64,000 nucleotides of DNA from Granulicella sp. WH15 (GCF_009914315.1 NZ_CP042596.1:4278001-4342000); one strand, 5' to 3'; numbered from the stretch's first letter, positions 43,530-52,795 are shown. A program made the numbers and translations. Notes: generated by a model from the sequence alone, not told the origin.

Positions 43530-45063
43530 ATGCGCGTCATCCGTCTCGCTTCATTGCTTGTCTTCCTCTCCTGTTGCAGTGCGCAGATCCTCTTCGGTCA
43601 GGTCAACACAGCAGGGCTGAGTGGTCTCGTTACAAACGCGGCGGGATCGGCGATTGCAGGAGTCAAGGTGAAGATGTCGAACACCGCAACCGGATATGTT
43701 CGAGCGGTCATCACCGACCGCTTCGGCTATTACACGCTGCGGAACATGCCGATCGGCCACTACGGCATCGCGGCTGAAGAAGACGGCTTCTCTCTCGTCG
43801 AAGAGAGCATCGGAATCTTCGATAGTGAGCGTTTTCGCGGATAGAGTGGCGGCAACAAAAAGTTCTTCACCATCTCGGAGACGGACGCCACCCCATCCTA
43901 TCTCCCCAGAGTTATCGTGCCAGACCAGTGGAAGCTCATCCTTGGTGCCACCAAAATCAAGGAGGGCGTCAGCTCCAACTACGAAGCCAGGATCTACTTC
44001 TCTCACCGCACGGATCTGCTCAAAGATTCAACTTTCAGCCAACCCCCTCTCAAGTCTGGCCCGGCCTGGTATCGGGGAGACCTGCACATGCACAGTGCGC
44101 ATAGCGACGGCTCTTGTCTCAGACCGGCAGAAGAAAAAGTACTTTGTCCGCTCTATAAAACCGTCGAGGCCACCGCAGCCCGCGGGCTGGACTTCATCGC
44201 AATCACCGATCACAACACGATGTCGCAGTACAACGACATGCGGCCATACTTTGACCGTCTCCTGATGATGCCCGGCCGCGAGATCACGACCTTCGAAGGC
44301 CACGCCAATGTATTCGGCACCACGGCCTTTATTGATTTCAGGCTGACCAGCCCCCCACGTTCCTCACATCAACGACCTGCTCCAGCAGGTGCAGGATCTG
44401 CACGGCCTCTTCTCCATCAATCATCCGGGCTCGCCCACCGGCGCTTCCTGCATGGGCTGCGGGTGGTCGGCTCCCGATACCGATTACAAGCGTGTTCACG
44501 TGATCGAGGCAATCAATGGTGGTTCACTCGATGGCCCCCGATCCGGCATCTCCTTCTGGCAGGACAAGCTCAACCGCGGCTATCGCCTTACAGGAATCGG
44601 TGGAAGCGACAACCACGATACCGACTATCCTCCTCAGATACGCTCAGCCGTAGGACATCCCACGACTGTCGTCTACGCTCAGAATCTCTCAGAGCCTGCA
44701 ATTCTGAATGCCATCCGCGCCGGCCATGTGTTCATTGATATGGAAGGAATAGCCACTCGCACGTTCGAGTTCTCGGCTCACGTGGGCTCGAAGACCGCAT
44801 CAATGGGAGACGCCATATCATCCCTAGCAGGGGAGCAGGTACATTTCACCTTAAAGTTGGTTGCTCTCGAAGGTGCGCATCCTGAGGTCATCCGTAACGG
44901 CGAGTTGGCAACGCTCCTCGACACGGCTCCGGTCAAGGCTAAAGAGGAGATGCGCAGCTTCGCCTATTCAAGCGACGGAAAGCAACACTGGCTTCGCGTA
45001 AATCTCCGACCGGCAGAAGAAACATTACTGCTGGTCGGGAATCCAATTTACCTGAACTTCTAG
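43530..45063 (+). pseudogene. Broken chimeric gene: carboxypeptidase-regulatory N-terminus joined to a CehA/McbA-type PHP metallohydrolase
   Basis: Frame 3 encodes a signal peptide and a carboxypeptidase-regulatory-like domain (GLVTNAAGSAIAGVKVKMSNTATG, ending about 43800), like the start of a TonB receptor. In the same frame this runs into a CehA/McbA sequence (IGIFDSERFRG), a TAG at 43842-43844, then SGGNKKFFTISETDATPSYLP. The metallohydrolase continues with WYRGDLHMHSAHSDG (PHP metal motif), DFIAITDHNT and GREITTFEGHANVFG until a frameshift at the six-C run 44349-44354. After it, frame 1 continues with VPHINDLLQQVQDLHGLFSINHPGSPTGASCMGCGW and GIGGSDNHDTDYP to the TAG at 45061. Removing one C restores the frame; a one-base change in the TAG (to TGG, for example) would restore the other break. 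Confidence 0.8.
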
Positions 45064-45110
45064 GGAGCCTTCAGTATTCCTTGCTTTGAGGGATGAGACT
45101 GGAGAATTGC

Positions 45111-45187
<77 letters not shown>

Positions 45188-45222
45188 ACGTTTTCGATTA
45201 TCTCATTCGCGTCAACTTGCCG

Positions 45223-45750
45223 CTACCATACTGGTTTGCGAAGCACATGCACCACCAGCCACCCCAGCAGCAGCGTCGGCAACACCATCAATCCCACCAG
45301 CACCAGGCAGACTACCCCCAGCACCAGCCAGCTCTGCCAAGCCATCTTCCTCGGCCGAGCCAACGATCCAGCCAGCAGCTTGTAGTTACGGCGATTCGCC
45401 TTCCACCCGATATCGAACAGATCCCCCACAACCGGCAGCGTCCCTCCAACCGTCTCGATCGCCACATTCAGTACCATGCGCGCAATCGTCACCGCCGCCA
45501 CACCACGCGACCAGGCCGCGATGATGATGATCGACGAGGCAATCCCCCCGATCACATCCCCGATCCCCGGAATCAACCCGACGATTCCATCCAGCCCCAG
45601 CCGAAACTGCGTCCCCGGCACCTGGATAAAGTCATCCAGCAGATGCGAGAGTAGATCCAGATTCTCATCGTCAAAGAGCCGGCTCCCCGGCCTCCCCTTC
45701 CGAGGCCGCTCCCCCGGCCGAATCACCTCCGGTTCCGTCGTTATCGCCAT
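45223..45750 (-). CDS. DUF4112 membrane protein
   Basis: A 175-residue protein of the DUF4112 family. A charged N-terminal 35 residues precede LLSHLLDDFIQVPGTQFRLGLDGIVGLIPGIGDVIGGIASS, the family signature. The LPVVGDLFDIGWKANRRNYKLL motif follows, then a C-terminal hydrophobic hairpin (WLVLGVVCLVLVGLMVLPTLLLGWLVVHVL). The function of the family is unknown; the glycine-rich LIPGIGD segments look membrane-associated. It lies between tRNA-Pro and tRNA-His with no operon partner. Confidence 0.85.
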   Translation of the reverse strand: MAITTEPEVIRPGERPRKGRPGSRLFDDENLDLLSHLLDDFIQVPGTQFRLGLDGIVGLIPGIGDVIGGIASSIIIIAAWSRGVAAVTIARMVLNVAIETVGGTLPVVGDLFDIGWKANRRNYKLLAGSLARPRKMAWQSWLVLGVVCLVLVGLMVLPTLLLGWLVVHVLRKPVW

Positions 45751-45837
45751 AGCCCGCCTCCAGATACCCCTTCCGCCGCCGCCTCTGAGCTTTAGGATGC
45801 GCTTTTGCGATCCGTAATGCTATACTTGTCCTATTGT

Positions 45838-45913
45838 GGCGGCTATAGTTCAGTGGCAGAACGCCGCTCTGTGGCAGCGGATGTCGTGGGTTCGAAACCC
45901 ACTAGCCGCCCCA
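45838..45913 (+). tRNA. tRNA-His (anticodon GTG)
   Basis: The cloverleaf has acceptor GCGGCTA (45839-45845) pairing with TAGCCGC (45903-45909), anticodon loop CTGTGGC and T-arm GTTCGAAAC. An extra G at 45838 pairs with C73, the G-1 identity base of tRNA-His. CCA is encoded at 45911-45913. A -10-like TATACT lies at 45821-45826. Confidence 0.95.
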
Positions 45914-46049
45914 AAACACCTCTTCTCATCTTTTACAGCAGGCCGCGACGCATATTATCGCGCGGGCCAGTCTGTCTAAACGCGGCAATGGCAAGATCCA
46001 CAAAGCGAACCTCAACCTGCCCTCACGTTGCTCGGGTGGAACCACACTG

Positions 46050-47057
46050 ATGGCCTTCGCTCCAGATGCCTACAAGCCGCGCCGCTGGCTCTCCAACGGT
46101 CACCTCCAGACCATCGTCGGCAACTTCCTGCCCCGCCAGAACGACCTGCCCACAGCCGTTGCCGAGCTGGTCGAGGTCTCGCCTGCGCAAGGCTCTCGCA
46201 TCTCCAGCCAGGTACTCTGTCACTGCCACTGGCAGCCGGAAGCCGTTCGTGCTCAGCAGCTTACAGTCATCCTCGTACACGGGCTCGAGGGCTCGTCCAG
46301 CTCACAATACGTCGTAGGCAACGCCAACAAGCTCTGGCGTGCCGGAGCCAACGTTATCCGCATGAACATGCGCAACTGCGGCGGCACCGAACAGCTCTCG
46401 CCCACGCTTTATCACTCCGGACTTTCGGGCGATGTGCTGGCCGTCATGCGTGCCTTCACTACTCGCTATGGCCTTCATTCCGTTGCACTTGTGGGCTACT
46501 CGATGGGCGGCAACCTGGTCCTTAAACTGGCCGGAGAACAGGGTTCTTTGCCGGAGTTGAAGGCTGTGGTTGGGGTTTCGCCTGCGATTGATCTTGGGCC
46601 TTCGGCGGATGCGCTGCATTTGCCTGTGAACAGGCTCTACGAACGGCGTTTTTTGAAAGCTCTGTTGCAGCGTTTTCGCCGCAAGGCCATGCTCTTTCCA
46701 CGTGTCTACGATCCCAATCGAGCTGCGAATATTGGCTCGGTGCGCGAGTTCGACGAGAGGATTACGTCGCTCTATTCGGGCTTCTCGGGAGCGGACGATT
46801 ACTACTTTCGTGCAGCATCGGCGCGGGTTTTAGACCGCATCGCCGTGCCCACTCTGATCCTTCACGCACTGGACGATCCCTTCATTCGTCTTACGGAAGA
46901 GACTCGGGAGAAGATTATGGTAAATCCGAATATTGCGCTGATCGAGACGAAGAATGGCGGGCACTGTGCGTTTCTCGCTCCGCCGGATCTGGCCCAGGGG
47001 GATGATGGGTACTGGGCCGAATCGACCCTGTTGCAGTTCCTGATGAGCCATGCCTGA
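46050..47057 (+). CDS. YheT-family alpha/beta hydrolase
   Basis: A 335-residue alpha/beta-hydrolase of the YheT/ABHD1-3-like group. The N-terminal YKPRRWLSNGHLQTIVGNFLPR is the family hallmark. It is followed by the oxyanion segment VILVHGLEGSSSSQY, the IRMNMRNCGGTE strand, the nucleophile elbow GYSMGGN (Ser about residue 152), a late Asp in LHALDDPFI and a His in KNGGHCAFL. It has no signal peptide. Substrates of bacterial members are poorly known (esters or lipids). It precedes the M48 protease gene by about 110 bp. Confidence 0.88.
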   Translation: MAFAPDAYKPRRWLSNGHLQTIVGNFLPRQNDLPTAVAELVEVSPAQGSRISSQVLCHCHWQPEAVRAQQLTVILVHGLEGSSSSQYVVGNANKLWRAGANVIRMNMRNCGGTEQLSPTLYHSGLSGDVLAVMRAFTTRYGLHSVALVGYSMGGNLVLKLAGEQGSLPELKAVVGVSPAIDLGPSADALHLPVNRLYERRFLKALLQRFRRKAMLFPRVYDPNRAANIGSVREFDERITSLYSGFSGADDYYFRAASARVLDRIAVPTLILHALDDPFIRLTEETREKIMVNPNIALIETKNGGHCAFLAPPDLAQGDDGYWAESTLLQFLMSHA

Positions 47058-47132
47058 ACCACAATTTGTGGTCGGTAGAACGTGGTGTTTTGTGGCTACA
47101 ACGTGGTGTGGGTACGGTGTTTTTTATGGTGA

Positions 47133-47152
47133 TTGCACTTAAAGTAGTGCAA
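47133..47152. promoter_or_regulatory. Short perfect inverted repeat upstream of the M48 gene
   Basis: TTGCACT and AGTGCAA (47133-47139 and 47146-47152) flank a 6-nt centre, 16 bp before the start at 47168. It could be an operator, or the left arm could serve as a -35; nothing else identifies it. Confidence 0.3.
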
Positions 47153-47167
47153 TGTCGAGGGAGAGCG

Positions 47168-48502
47168 ATGCGCCGTGTGATTTTTCTGTTGTTCTGTGTC
47201 GCTCTGCTTCTGACTCCGAAGGCTCGGGCGGTCGACCCGGCGCTGCAATTTGGCGCTACCCCGACCGAGGCCGCTGCTCTCAAAGCAGCCGACGGCGATC
47301 ACACCGCCTATACCCTGCCTCCTGAAAAACTGGCCAAGGCGGTTGTGCTCGGGCGCACGTTTACCACCTTCGAGTTTGCGCATGAGGGTTGGAATATTTT
47401 GCAGTTGGTTTTGTTTCTTTCGCTCGGCGTTGCGGCGTGGATGCAGCGGGTCGCAGTGGCTCGAAGCAGCAATCGCTGGGTGCAAGGGGCTATCTTCTGT
47501 TTTCTGCTGCTGGCTCTGCATACGCTGCTGAATCTGCCGTTGCAGATCTATGCACATCGCGTGGTGATTCAGTATGGGCTGTCGATTCAGGGCTGGGCGA
47601 GCTGGGCGCTCGATCTGCTCAAGTCGCTGGCCGTGTTTTATCTACTGGGGACGCTGGGGGTGATGGGCTTTTTCTGGACTGTGAGGCGCTCGCCGCAGCG
47701 GTGGTGGCTTTGGTTTGCCGGATTGGTCTCGGTGGCGATTGTGGTTGGGGCCTTTGCTACGCCTTATGTCTACGATCCCCTGTTCAACCAGTTCACGCCG
47801 ATGCAGAAGACCAACCCTGAACTGGTGGCGGAGCTTGAAAAAGTCGTCGCGCGTGGGGGCAAGGGGATCGCGATTCCGCCGGAACGGATGTTCATTATGA
47901 AGGCCTCCGATAAAGTGACGACGACCAATGCGTATGTGACCGGGTTTGGCGGATCGAAACGCGTAGTGGTGTGGGATACATCGCTGGCGAGTGGGAATCG
48001 TGACGATGTACTGGCCATGTTCGCGCATGAGATGGGGCACTATGTGCTCGGGCATGTGGCGTTGGGGATGGGGTTGTCGATGCTCTCGCTGGTGCTGGAG
48101 TTCTGGCTTGGGTATCATGCGGCGCGGTGGTTGATCCAGAGATATGGCGGGCGTTGGCGGGTGGGGACGCAGCAGGATTGGGCGGCGCTGGTGGTGTTTT
48201 TGCTGGTGTTGGCGGTGTTTTCGTTTCTAACGGAGCCTGTGGCCAATGGGGTGAGCCGGTGGATGGAGCATAACGCCGATGTATATGGACAGGAGGCGCT
48301 GCATGGGATCGTGGCCGATCCGGCGGCGGTGACGGCGGCTAGTTTTCAGCATCTGGGGGAGCAGGCGCTGGATGATCCGGAGACCGAGGAGTGGGTGGAG
48401 CTTTGGTTGGATACGCATCCTTCGATTGCGAGGAGGGCGGCTTTTGCGAAGCATTATGATCCGTGGGGAGTGGGCGGGAAGCCGAAGTATTTTGAGCGGT
48501 GA
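47168..48502 (+). CDS. M48-family (Ste24-like) zinc metalloprotease
   Basis: About 444 residues from ATG 47168 (GGGAG 5 bp upstream); the frame opens at 47066 with an implausible leader. The protein has a hydrophobic start (VIFLLFCVALLLTP) and several TM segments (for example NILQLVLFLSLGVAAWM and AALVVFLLVLAVFSFL). The zinc motif is HEMGH (in MFAHEMGHYVLGHV, near residue 287), with a third ligand Glu probably in MEHNADVYGQEAL. Ste24/HtpX-like enzymes cleave membrane or misfolded proteins at the inner membrane. The first 35 residues may be a cleaved signal. Confidence 0.88.
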   Translation: MRRVIFLLFCVALLLTPKARAVDPALQFGATPTEAAALKAADGDHTAYTLPPEKLAKAVVLGRTFTTFEFAHEGWNILQLVLFLSLGVAAWMQRVAVARSSNRWVQGAIFCFLLLALHTLLNLPLQIYAHRVVIQYGLSIQGWASWALDLLKSLAVFYLLGTLGVMGFFWTVRRSPQRWWLWFAGLVSVAIVVGAFATPYVYDPLFNQFTPMQKTNPELVAELEKVVARGGKGIAIPPERMFIMKASDKVTTTNAYVTGFGGSKRVVVWDTSLASGNRDDVLAMFAHEMGHYVLGHVALGMGLSMLSLVLEFWLGYHAARWLIQRYGGRWRVGTQQDWAALVVFLLVLAVFSFLTEPVANGVSRWMEHNADVYGQEALHGIVADPAAVTAASFQHLGEQALDDPETEEWVELWLDTHPSIARRAAFAKHYDPWGVGGKPKYFER

Positions 48503-48834
48503 TTTATTTTTTACGCGAAGCGTCGAGAACCGCACGAAGTGCCGCCCGCCCGGCGTTAGGGCGCTTTTATTGTTGCAGTTGTGGCGGGGTTGAAAAAGCA
48601 TACCTCGGGGGCTAAAGCCCGCTTCTGGAGAGGGTCTTTAATGTCCGGGCTAAAGCCCGGACCTACCTCAGAAGCAAAAACAACAACAAACGCAAGAACA
48701 ACGGCAAAGACAACAGCAGAAGCAGATTCCTCCGCTTCGCTCCTGAATGACAACTAAGAAAACAGGCAACAGCAAACGCAAGGGCGGGCAATGGCTCTGT
48801 GCAGGGCGGTTGGGGAGTGGTCTAGAATCGGGCC
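48503..48834. repeat. Repeat-filled gap: family A fragment and full family B copy
   Basis: Bases 48530-48553 hold a short family A fragment (GAACCGCACGAAGTGCC). Bases 48602-48753 hold an inverted family B copy: GGGCTAAAGCCCG, TCTTTAATGTCCGGGCTAAA, AGCCCGGACCTACCTCAGAA, a long run of CAA-rich degenerate triplets, then CAGATTCCTCCGCTTCGCTC. No gene is present. Confidence 0.7.
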
Positions 48835-49185
48835 ATGTCTTCGTCTTCGCAGGTTGTGGCTGATTGTCTCTTTTGCAAGATCGGTGCCGGGTTGATTCCG
48901 GTGAAGCCTCTGTATGAGGATGAACGCGTGATGGCGTTTGCCGATATTCATCCGCAGGCTCCTACGCATGTGCTCTTCATTCCCAAAACGCACTATGCCA
49001 ATGGGGGGGAGGCTCCGGCCGAGTTATTGGGACATCTGCTCCATGCCGCCGCGGCTTTTGGGAAGGCCCAGTTGGCGGGTGGGTATCGGATCGTGATGAA
49101 TACGGGGGAGCATGGCGGGCAGACCGTGGATCATCTGCACCTGCATGTGCTGGGTGGAAGGCACATGGCGTGGCCTCCAGGGTAA
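48835..49185 (+). CDS. HIT-family (histidine triad) nucleotide hydrolase
   Basis: A 116-residue protein with the complete HIT domain. An N-terminal CLFCKIGAGLIP with two Cys is typical of the Hint/PKCI branch. PQAPTHVLFIPKTHYAN follows, with GYRIVMNTGEHGGQTVDHLHLHVLGGRHM containing the His triad H-x-H-x-H (about residues 101-105). These enzymes hydrolyse adenosine 5'-phosphoramidates and aminoacyl-adenylates in the cytoplasm. The frame and length match full-length Hint proteins. Confidence 0.95.
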   Translation: MSSSSQVVADCLFCKIGAGLIPVKPLYEDERVMAFADIHPQAPTHVLFIPKTHYANGGEAPAELLGHLLHAAAAFGKAQLAGGYRIVMNTGEHGGQTVDHLHLHVLGGRHMAWPPG

Positions 49186-49189
49186 TAGT

Positions 49190-49300
49190 GGCTCGGATAG
49201 GTCGGGCCTTCAGCCCTCTTCTGCCTCTTCGTACGATTACCTAGGGCTTCGCCCTAGGCTGGTATAGGGCGCGCCGTTGGCGCTTTAATATCGAAGGGCT
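49190..49300. repeat. Repeat-like palindromic sequence after the HIT gene
   Basis: Contains GGGCCTTCAGCCC, then a perfect hairpin (49240-49247 with 49251-49258, loop TTC) and GGGCGCGCCGTTGGCGC. This resembles dispersed GC-rich palindromic repeats, but no second copy is in the window. The hairpin could terminate the HIT gene transcript. Confidence 0.4.
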
Positions 49301-49308
49301 AAAAAGCG

Positions 49309-49335
49309 AACGGACGACCTTGAGGGTCGTCCGTT
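49309..49335 (-). terminator. Intrinsic terminator of the basic RNA-binding-like protein gene
   Basis: An 11-bp stem (49309-49319 with 49325-49335) and 5-nt loop lie 22 bp past the stop at 49357. On the minus strand it is followed by CGCTTTTTAG. Confidence 0.85.
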
Positions 49336-49356
49336 TGGTTTGAGGATCAGTTACTT

Positions 49357-50547
49357 TTACTGGTTGAAGTTGCTCGTATCTTCCACTTCCTCGATGCCGT
49401 AGCGGCGGAGGAGGTTCGGCAGGTTCTGCGAGAAGGCCGCGCGGGGCATGACCGTGTCGCAGCCAGCCTCGACAGCCTTGGCCTTGAGGTCGCCCTGAAG
49501 GTGAGAGAGGAAGCCGACGATCGAGGTCGACTTCTTCAGCTTCGTCTTCAGCTTCGGAATCAGCGTGAGCGGCTTCGCGTTCGCATTGTTCAGGTCGAAG
49601 ACGATCAGGCCCGGACGATCCTCTTCCTCGCTGCCCGTGAGCGCGGCGATGGACTCCTTATCGTTCTTAAGGAAGGCCACCTTGACGCCCAGCTTGCGCG
49701 CGGTCTCCTGGATCTTGGCCTGGAAGAACAGGTCCTCGATGAAGAAGACGATGCGTGTGGGGGCGTCGGGCGGGATGGGAATGGTGCGGCCCTGCGAGTA
49801 GTCGATGGGCTGCGAGTCGCTCTGGTAGCCGCCGCGCGAACGGCCGCCGAAGTTGCCGTTGCCGTGCTCGATGGTCGAAGGAGGCGCGTCGAGGAAGTTG
49901 CCGTTGACGACGCGGTAGCTGTGGTCCATGGGGCCGACGAAGCCGCGGGGAGCGCTGCGCTGCTGCTTGCCGCCGCCCGCGCCGAAGCCGCCCTTGCGCT
50001 TGAAGCCCGCGTTGTTGCCCGGCTGGTGCGTGTCCTTATCGCGGTAGCCGCCGCTGTTCTGCTGCTGCGGATAGCCGCTGCCGCCGTTGCCGTTGGCCTG
50101 ATTGCCGGGGTTCTCCGACTGGCGCGGACGGTCGCGGTCGCGGAACTTCTTCTTCCAGCGCTTGGTGCCGCCGGGGGCCGCGCCGTTCTGGCCGAAGCCG
50201 TTCTGCTGCTGGCCTCCGTTGGCCTGGAAGCTGCGGCCCTGCTGGGGCTGAGGCTGGGATTGGGGGGCGGAGCTATTGCCGTTGGCCTGGACGCTCGGGA
50301 TCACGCCTTCGCTCGCGGAGAAGAGGTTTGGCGTCTCCGAACCGGCCTCGTGCTGCTGGTCGCCCGCACCCTCGCCGGTCTTGCCCTTGCGCTTGCGGCG
50401 ACGGCGGCGGCTGCTCTTGGAGTGGCCCATCCCGTGGGACTGGCCGTCCTCACCCTGTGTACTGGAGTTGTGTTCCCCGGCGCCTGGGACGCCCTGCGGT
50501 GGTCCCTGGTGCACTTGCACCTCGGGCACATTCTGCTCTGAAGTCAT
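49357..50547 (-). CDS. Low-complexity basic protein with C-terminal degenerate receiver-like domain
   Basis: A 396-residue protein starting at an ATG preceded by AAGAGGAAG. Residues 1-265 are intrinsically disordered: a K/R block (KSSRRRRRKRKGKTG, about 44-58) and long Gln/Asn/Gly-rich stretches, suggestive of nucleic-acid binding or condensate formation. Residues about 270-390 form an alpha/beta domain like a CheY receiver (TRIVFFIEDLFFQAKIQETARKLG...GLIVFDLNNANAKPL...TSIVGFLSHLQGDLKAKAVEAGCDTVMPRAAF). The phosphorylation Asp may survive in VFDLN, but the acidic pair is E-D shifted and the conserved Lys of KP is replaced by Arg (MPRA). A non-phosphorylated pseudo-receiver is the likeliest reading. 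Confidence 0.6.
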   Translation of the reverse strand: MTSEQNVPEVQVHQGPPQGVPGAGEHNSSTQGEDGQSHGMGHSKSSRRRRRKRKGKTGEGAGDQQHEAGSETPNLFSASEGVIPSVQANGNSSAPQSQPQPQQGRSFQANGGQQQNGFGQNGAAPGGTKRWKKKFRDRDRPRQSENPGNQANGNGGSGYPQQQNSGGYRDKDTHQPGNNAGFKRKGGFGAGGGKQQRSAPRGFVGPMDHSYRVVNGNFLDAPPSTIEHGNGNFGGRSRGGYQSDSQPIDYSQGRTIPIPPDAPTRIVFFIEDLFFQAKIQETARKLGVKVAFLKNDKESIAALTGSEEEDRPGLIVFDLNNANAKPLTLIPKLKTKLKKSTSIVGFLSHLQGDLKAKAVEAGCDTVMPRAAFSQNLPNLLRRYGIEEVEDTSNFNQ

Positions 50548-52002
50548 GCTTCCACTTCCTCTTACCTGTTCTGCAGTACGGCGATTAGCATCTCTTGGCC
50601 CACACGTTGCAGTTCCCTACCCTGCCTGCGCAGGGAGTAGATCGGAGACTGTGCATCGGCGGAGATGATTTCAGGTTTTCCATGTATCCGGCTCCACAGA
50701 GATGGTGCCCTGCAGGGTCCGGCCTTCCAGCTTTCTCGTGTGCGACATTCTTGGGTGGCTTCCAACCGCAGTCCGCCAAACCCGCAAGCTCCAGGGGCGC
50801 GTCCCCTCACTCCGTGCTCTTCGTGATCTCGTATTTCTTGCAGATCGCCACCGCCGATTGATGTTGCTCCCTGCGGAATCGGCCAAAAGCTCGGCCACGC
50901 CCAGAAACTGCGCCGATTCCAGGCAAAATGCTCTGACGGTGAAACCCCTGGTCCGTGCGGACCTGCCAATATTTACCGATTACCGATATATCCAGATCCT
51001 CGAGGCGAGACCATGCCGGTAAAGCTGCCGTTCCGAGTGGCTGTTCCGGATATTTGGAATGGCTCAGCCCAAACTCTCACCGGGCAGCTTTCTGTGTCCG
51101 CCGTCTACCAGAACGGCTTCCAAATTCCAATGGACCGTCTACGATGCTATTCGGAAACTGTTCGGATAGCAAGAGGAACTTTCCTGTGGAATTTGCCGGG
51201 CCCGCCCCCGGCTCGATGTTCCGGCTAACCGTAACCTGGGCCGATGGCTCCAGGTTTTGCTACTTGCTGCTGCGACAGTATTACTGCAATGGCCAGTCGC
51301 TGGCCTCCGAAAGATATCGCATTGCTCTCTTTTCCCTGAGGGAGGAGGAGCGGCGATTCCTGTAGCGGCAAGCCATACCATCTGTGGGTAGTGGCTCTTC
51401 CAGGTACAGGGCGAAACGTGGCGCAATGTATCAACATCGCGCACAAGGGATAGAGCAATTTACGGTCCAAAGCTAAAACACTGGATATATGGGGATTATG
51501 GTGGGGGCAGGGAGAGGCGATCTTAGATTTTGGAGAGTGCGAGGGGGCGCGATACTAAAAACCGGAGAGACGCACCGCGAGGGCAGGCAAAATAGGCCGG
51601 AGACGCGTTTGACCCATAACCACGGGCTTCCTATATAATTCGACTACATTCTGGCAGTCCGCTCGCTCCCGTCTCTTCAACCCCCCAAAAACGGTATCGG
51701 ACGATCGAGATCCACAGGCAGCGCAGGAACACGCTGTCCGGGATTGAGTGGAGGTTGAGTGGGACAGACAGAAGACGCAGCAAAAGATTCGAAAGAGCGT
51801 CGTTCGACCGGTCAGGGCTCCGGCGGCGTGAGGCCCACAAGATTCTGGTATAGGACGCGATTGACTTAACGACTGCTGGGCTGCTGGCTCGAAAAAAAGC
51901 TGCCAGAGAGACCGAAATCCTACGCACGCAACCCTCTTCTCCATACGAAATACGAAGTTCTGAAATTTTGAAATTGAACCTCCAAGGAGCTTTCCAAACC
52001 GC
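50548..52002. other. 1.45-kb region without a convincing gene
   Basis: No long ORF with family features is seen. Two overlapping short plus-strand frames (51013-51228 and 50955-51365) look mildly protein-like: the first has PVKLPFRVAVPDIWNG, the second FRLTVTWADGSRFCYLLLRQYY. They are joined by no obvious start, so a decayed frameshifted gene is possible. A good promoter (51609-51639) lies in the second half, giving a leader of about 360 nt before the OmpH gene or an untranslated RNA. No tmRNA, 6S or RNase P signature was recognised. Confidence 0.4.
51609..51639 (+). promoter_or_regulatory. Strong sigma-70-like promoter
   Basis: TTGACC (51609-51614), a 17-bp spacer, then TATATAAT (51632-51639). 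This is the best housekeeping promoter match in the window and precedes the OmpH gene by about 360 bp. Confidence 0.65.
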
Positions 52003-52677
52003 ATGAACCGTAATCTCTCACTCGCAACTGCGCTCGTCGCAGGCCTTCTGACCACCACCGCCACCGCTCCTCTTGCCCTGGCCCAGGCTGCTCCGGCGGC
52101 GGCACCAGCAGCCGCTCCGGTTGCTCCGCAGGCGATTCCCGCCAAGATCGCCCTGGTGGCCTTTGAACAGGCCGTCTTCGCCACCAATGAGGGCCAGGTT
52201 GCCGCTCAGGGTGTCGCGAAGAAGTACGAGCCCAAGAAGGCGCAGATCGAGACCCTTGCCGCTGAGGTCGATTCGCTGAAGAAGCAGCTCCAGGCTGCTC
52301 CGGCGACGCTCTCGGATGAGGAGCGCGCCTCGCGTCTGCGCTCGATCGACACCAAGGAGAAGCAGTTGAACCGCGACGCCGAGGATGCTCAGACCGCTTA
52401 CAACACCGATCTGCAGGAGGCGCTGGGTAAGGTCGCTCAGAAGCTCTCGGTGACGATGAAGCAGTATGCGCAGTCGAACGGCTTCACGCTGCTGCTGGAT
52501 GTTTCGAACCAGAACAGCACCGTGCTGTGGGCGCAGCAGAGCACCGAGATCACCCAGGCTGTTGTGGATGCTTACAACAAGACCTCGGGTGTTGCGGCTC
52601 CGCCGCCGATGGCGCCCTCGCCTGCGGCTCGTCCGCGGTCGGCTGCTCCGGCTGCCGCTCATCCCGCCGGGAAGTAA
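52003..52677 (+). CDS. OmpH/Skp-family periplasmic chaperone
   Basis: A 224-residue protein with a signal peptide (LATALVAGLLTTTATAPLALAQ), then an Ala/Pro linker. The OmpH domain (about residues 45-195) consists of a beta-strand KIALVAFEQAVFATNEGQ, a long coiled-coil hairpin (KKYEPKKAQIETLAAEVDSLKKQLQ...RLRSIDTKEKQLNRDAEDAQTAYNTDLQEALGKVAQKLSVTMKQYA) and a closing strand GFTLLLDVSNQNSTVLW. Skp-like proteins trimerise and escort unfolded outer-membrane proteins across the periplasm. The Pro/Ala-rich 30-residue C-terminal tail is extra. CCTCCAAGGAGC before the ATG supplies the ribosome-binding site. Confidence 0.9.
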   Translation: MNRNLSLATALVAGLLTTTATAPLALAQAAPAAAPAAAPVAPQAIPAKIALVAFEQAVFATNEGQVAAQGVAKKYEPKKAQIETLAAEVDSLKKQLQAAPATLSDEERASRLRSIDTKEKQLNRDAEDAQTAYNTDLQEALGKVAQKLSVTMKQYAQSNGFTLLLDVSNQNSTVLWAQQSTEITQAVVDAYNKTSGVAAPPPMAPSPAARPRSAAPAAAHPAGK

Positions 52678-52693
52678 TCGGAACGATAGAAAC

Positions 52694-52731
52694 AGCAAAA
52701 CGGGGAGCCCTTCGGGGCTCCCCGTTTTGCT
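52694..52731 (+). terminator. Intrinsic terminator of the OmpH gene
   Basis: A perfect 17-bp stem (52694-52710 with 52715-52731) capped by a stable TTCG tetraloop lies 16 bp after the stop. The right arm carries a TTTT run. Confidence 0.92.
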
Positions 52732-52795
52732 GCCTTCAACCGGCAACTGCTGCAACGATTTCTTCGATTGCTGACGCTAAGCCGATTTGTGAGGG

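Noticed and set aside
50562..50969. Minus-strand frame of 135 codons downstream-adjacent to the basic protein gene
   Set aside because: No family motifs, no ribosome-binding site and unnatural composition (many Trp, Arg, Cys).
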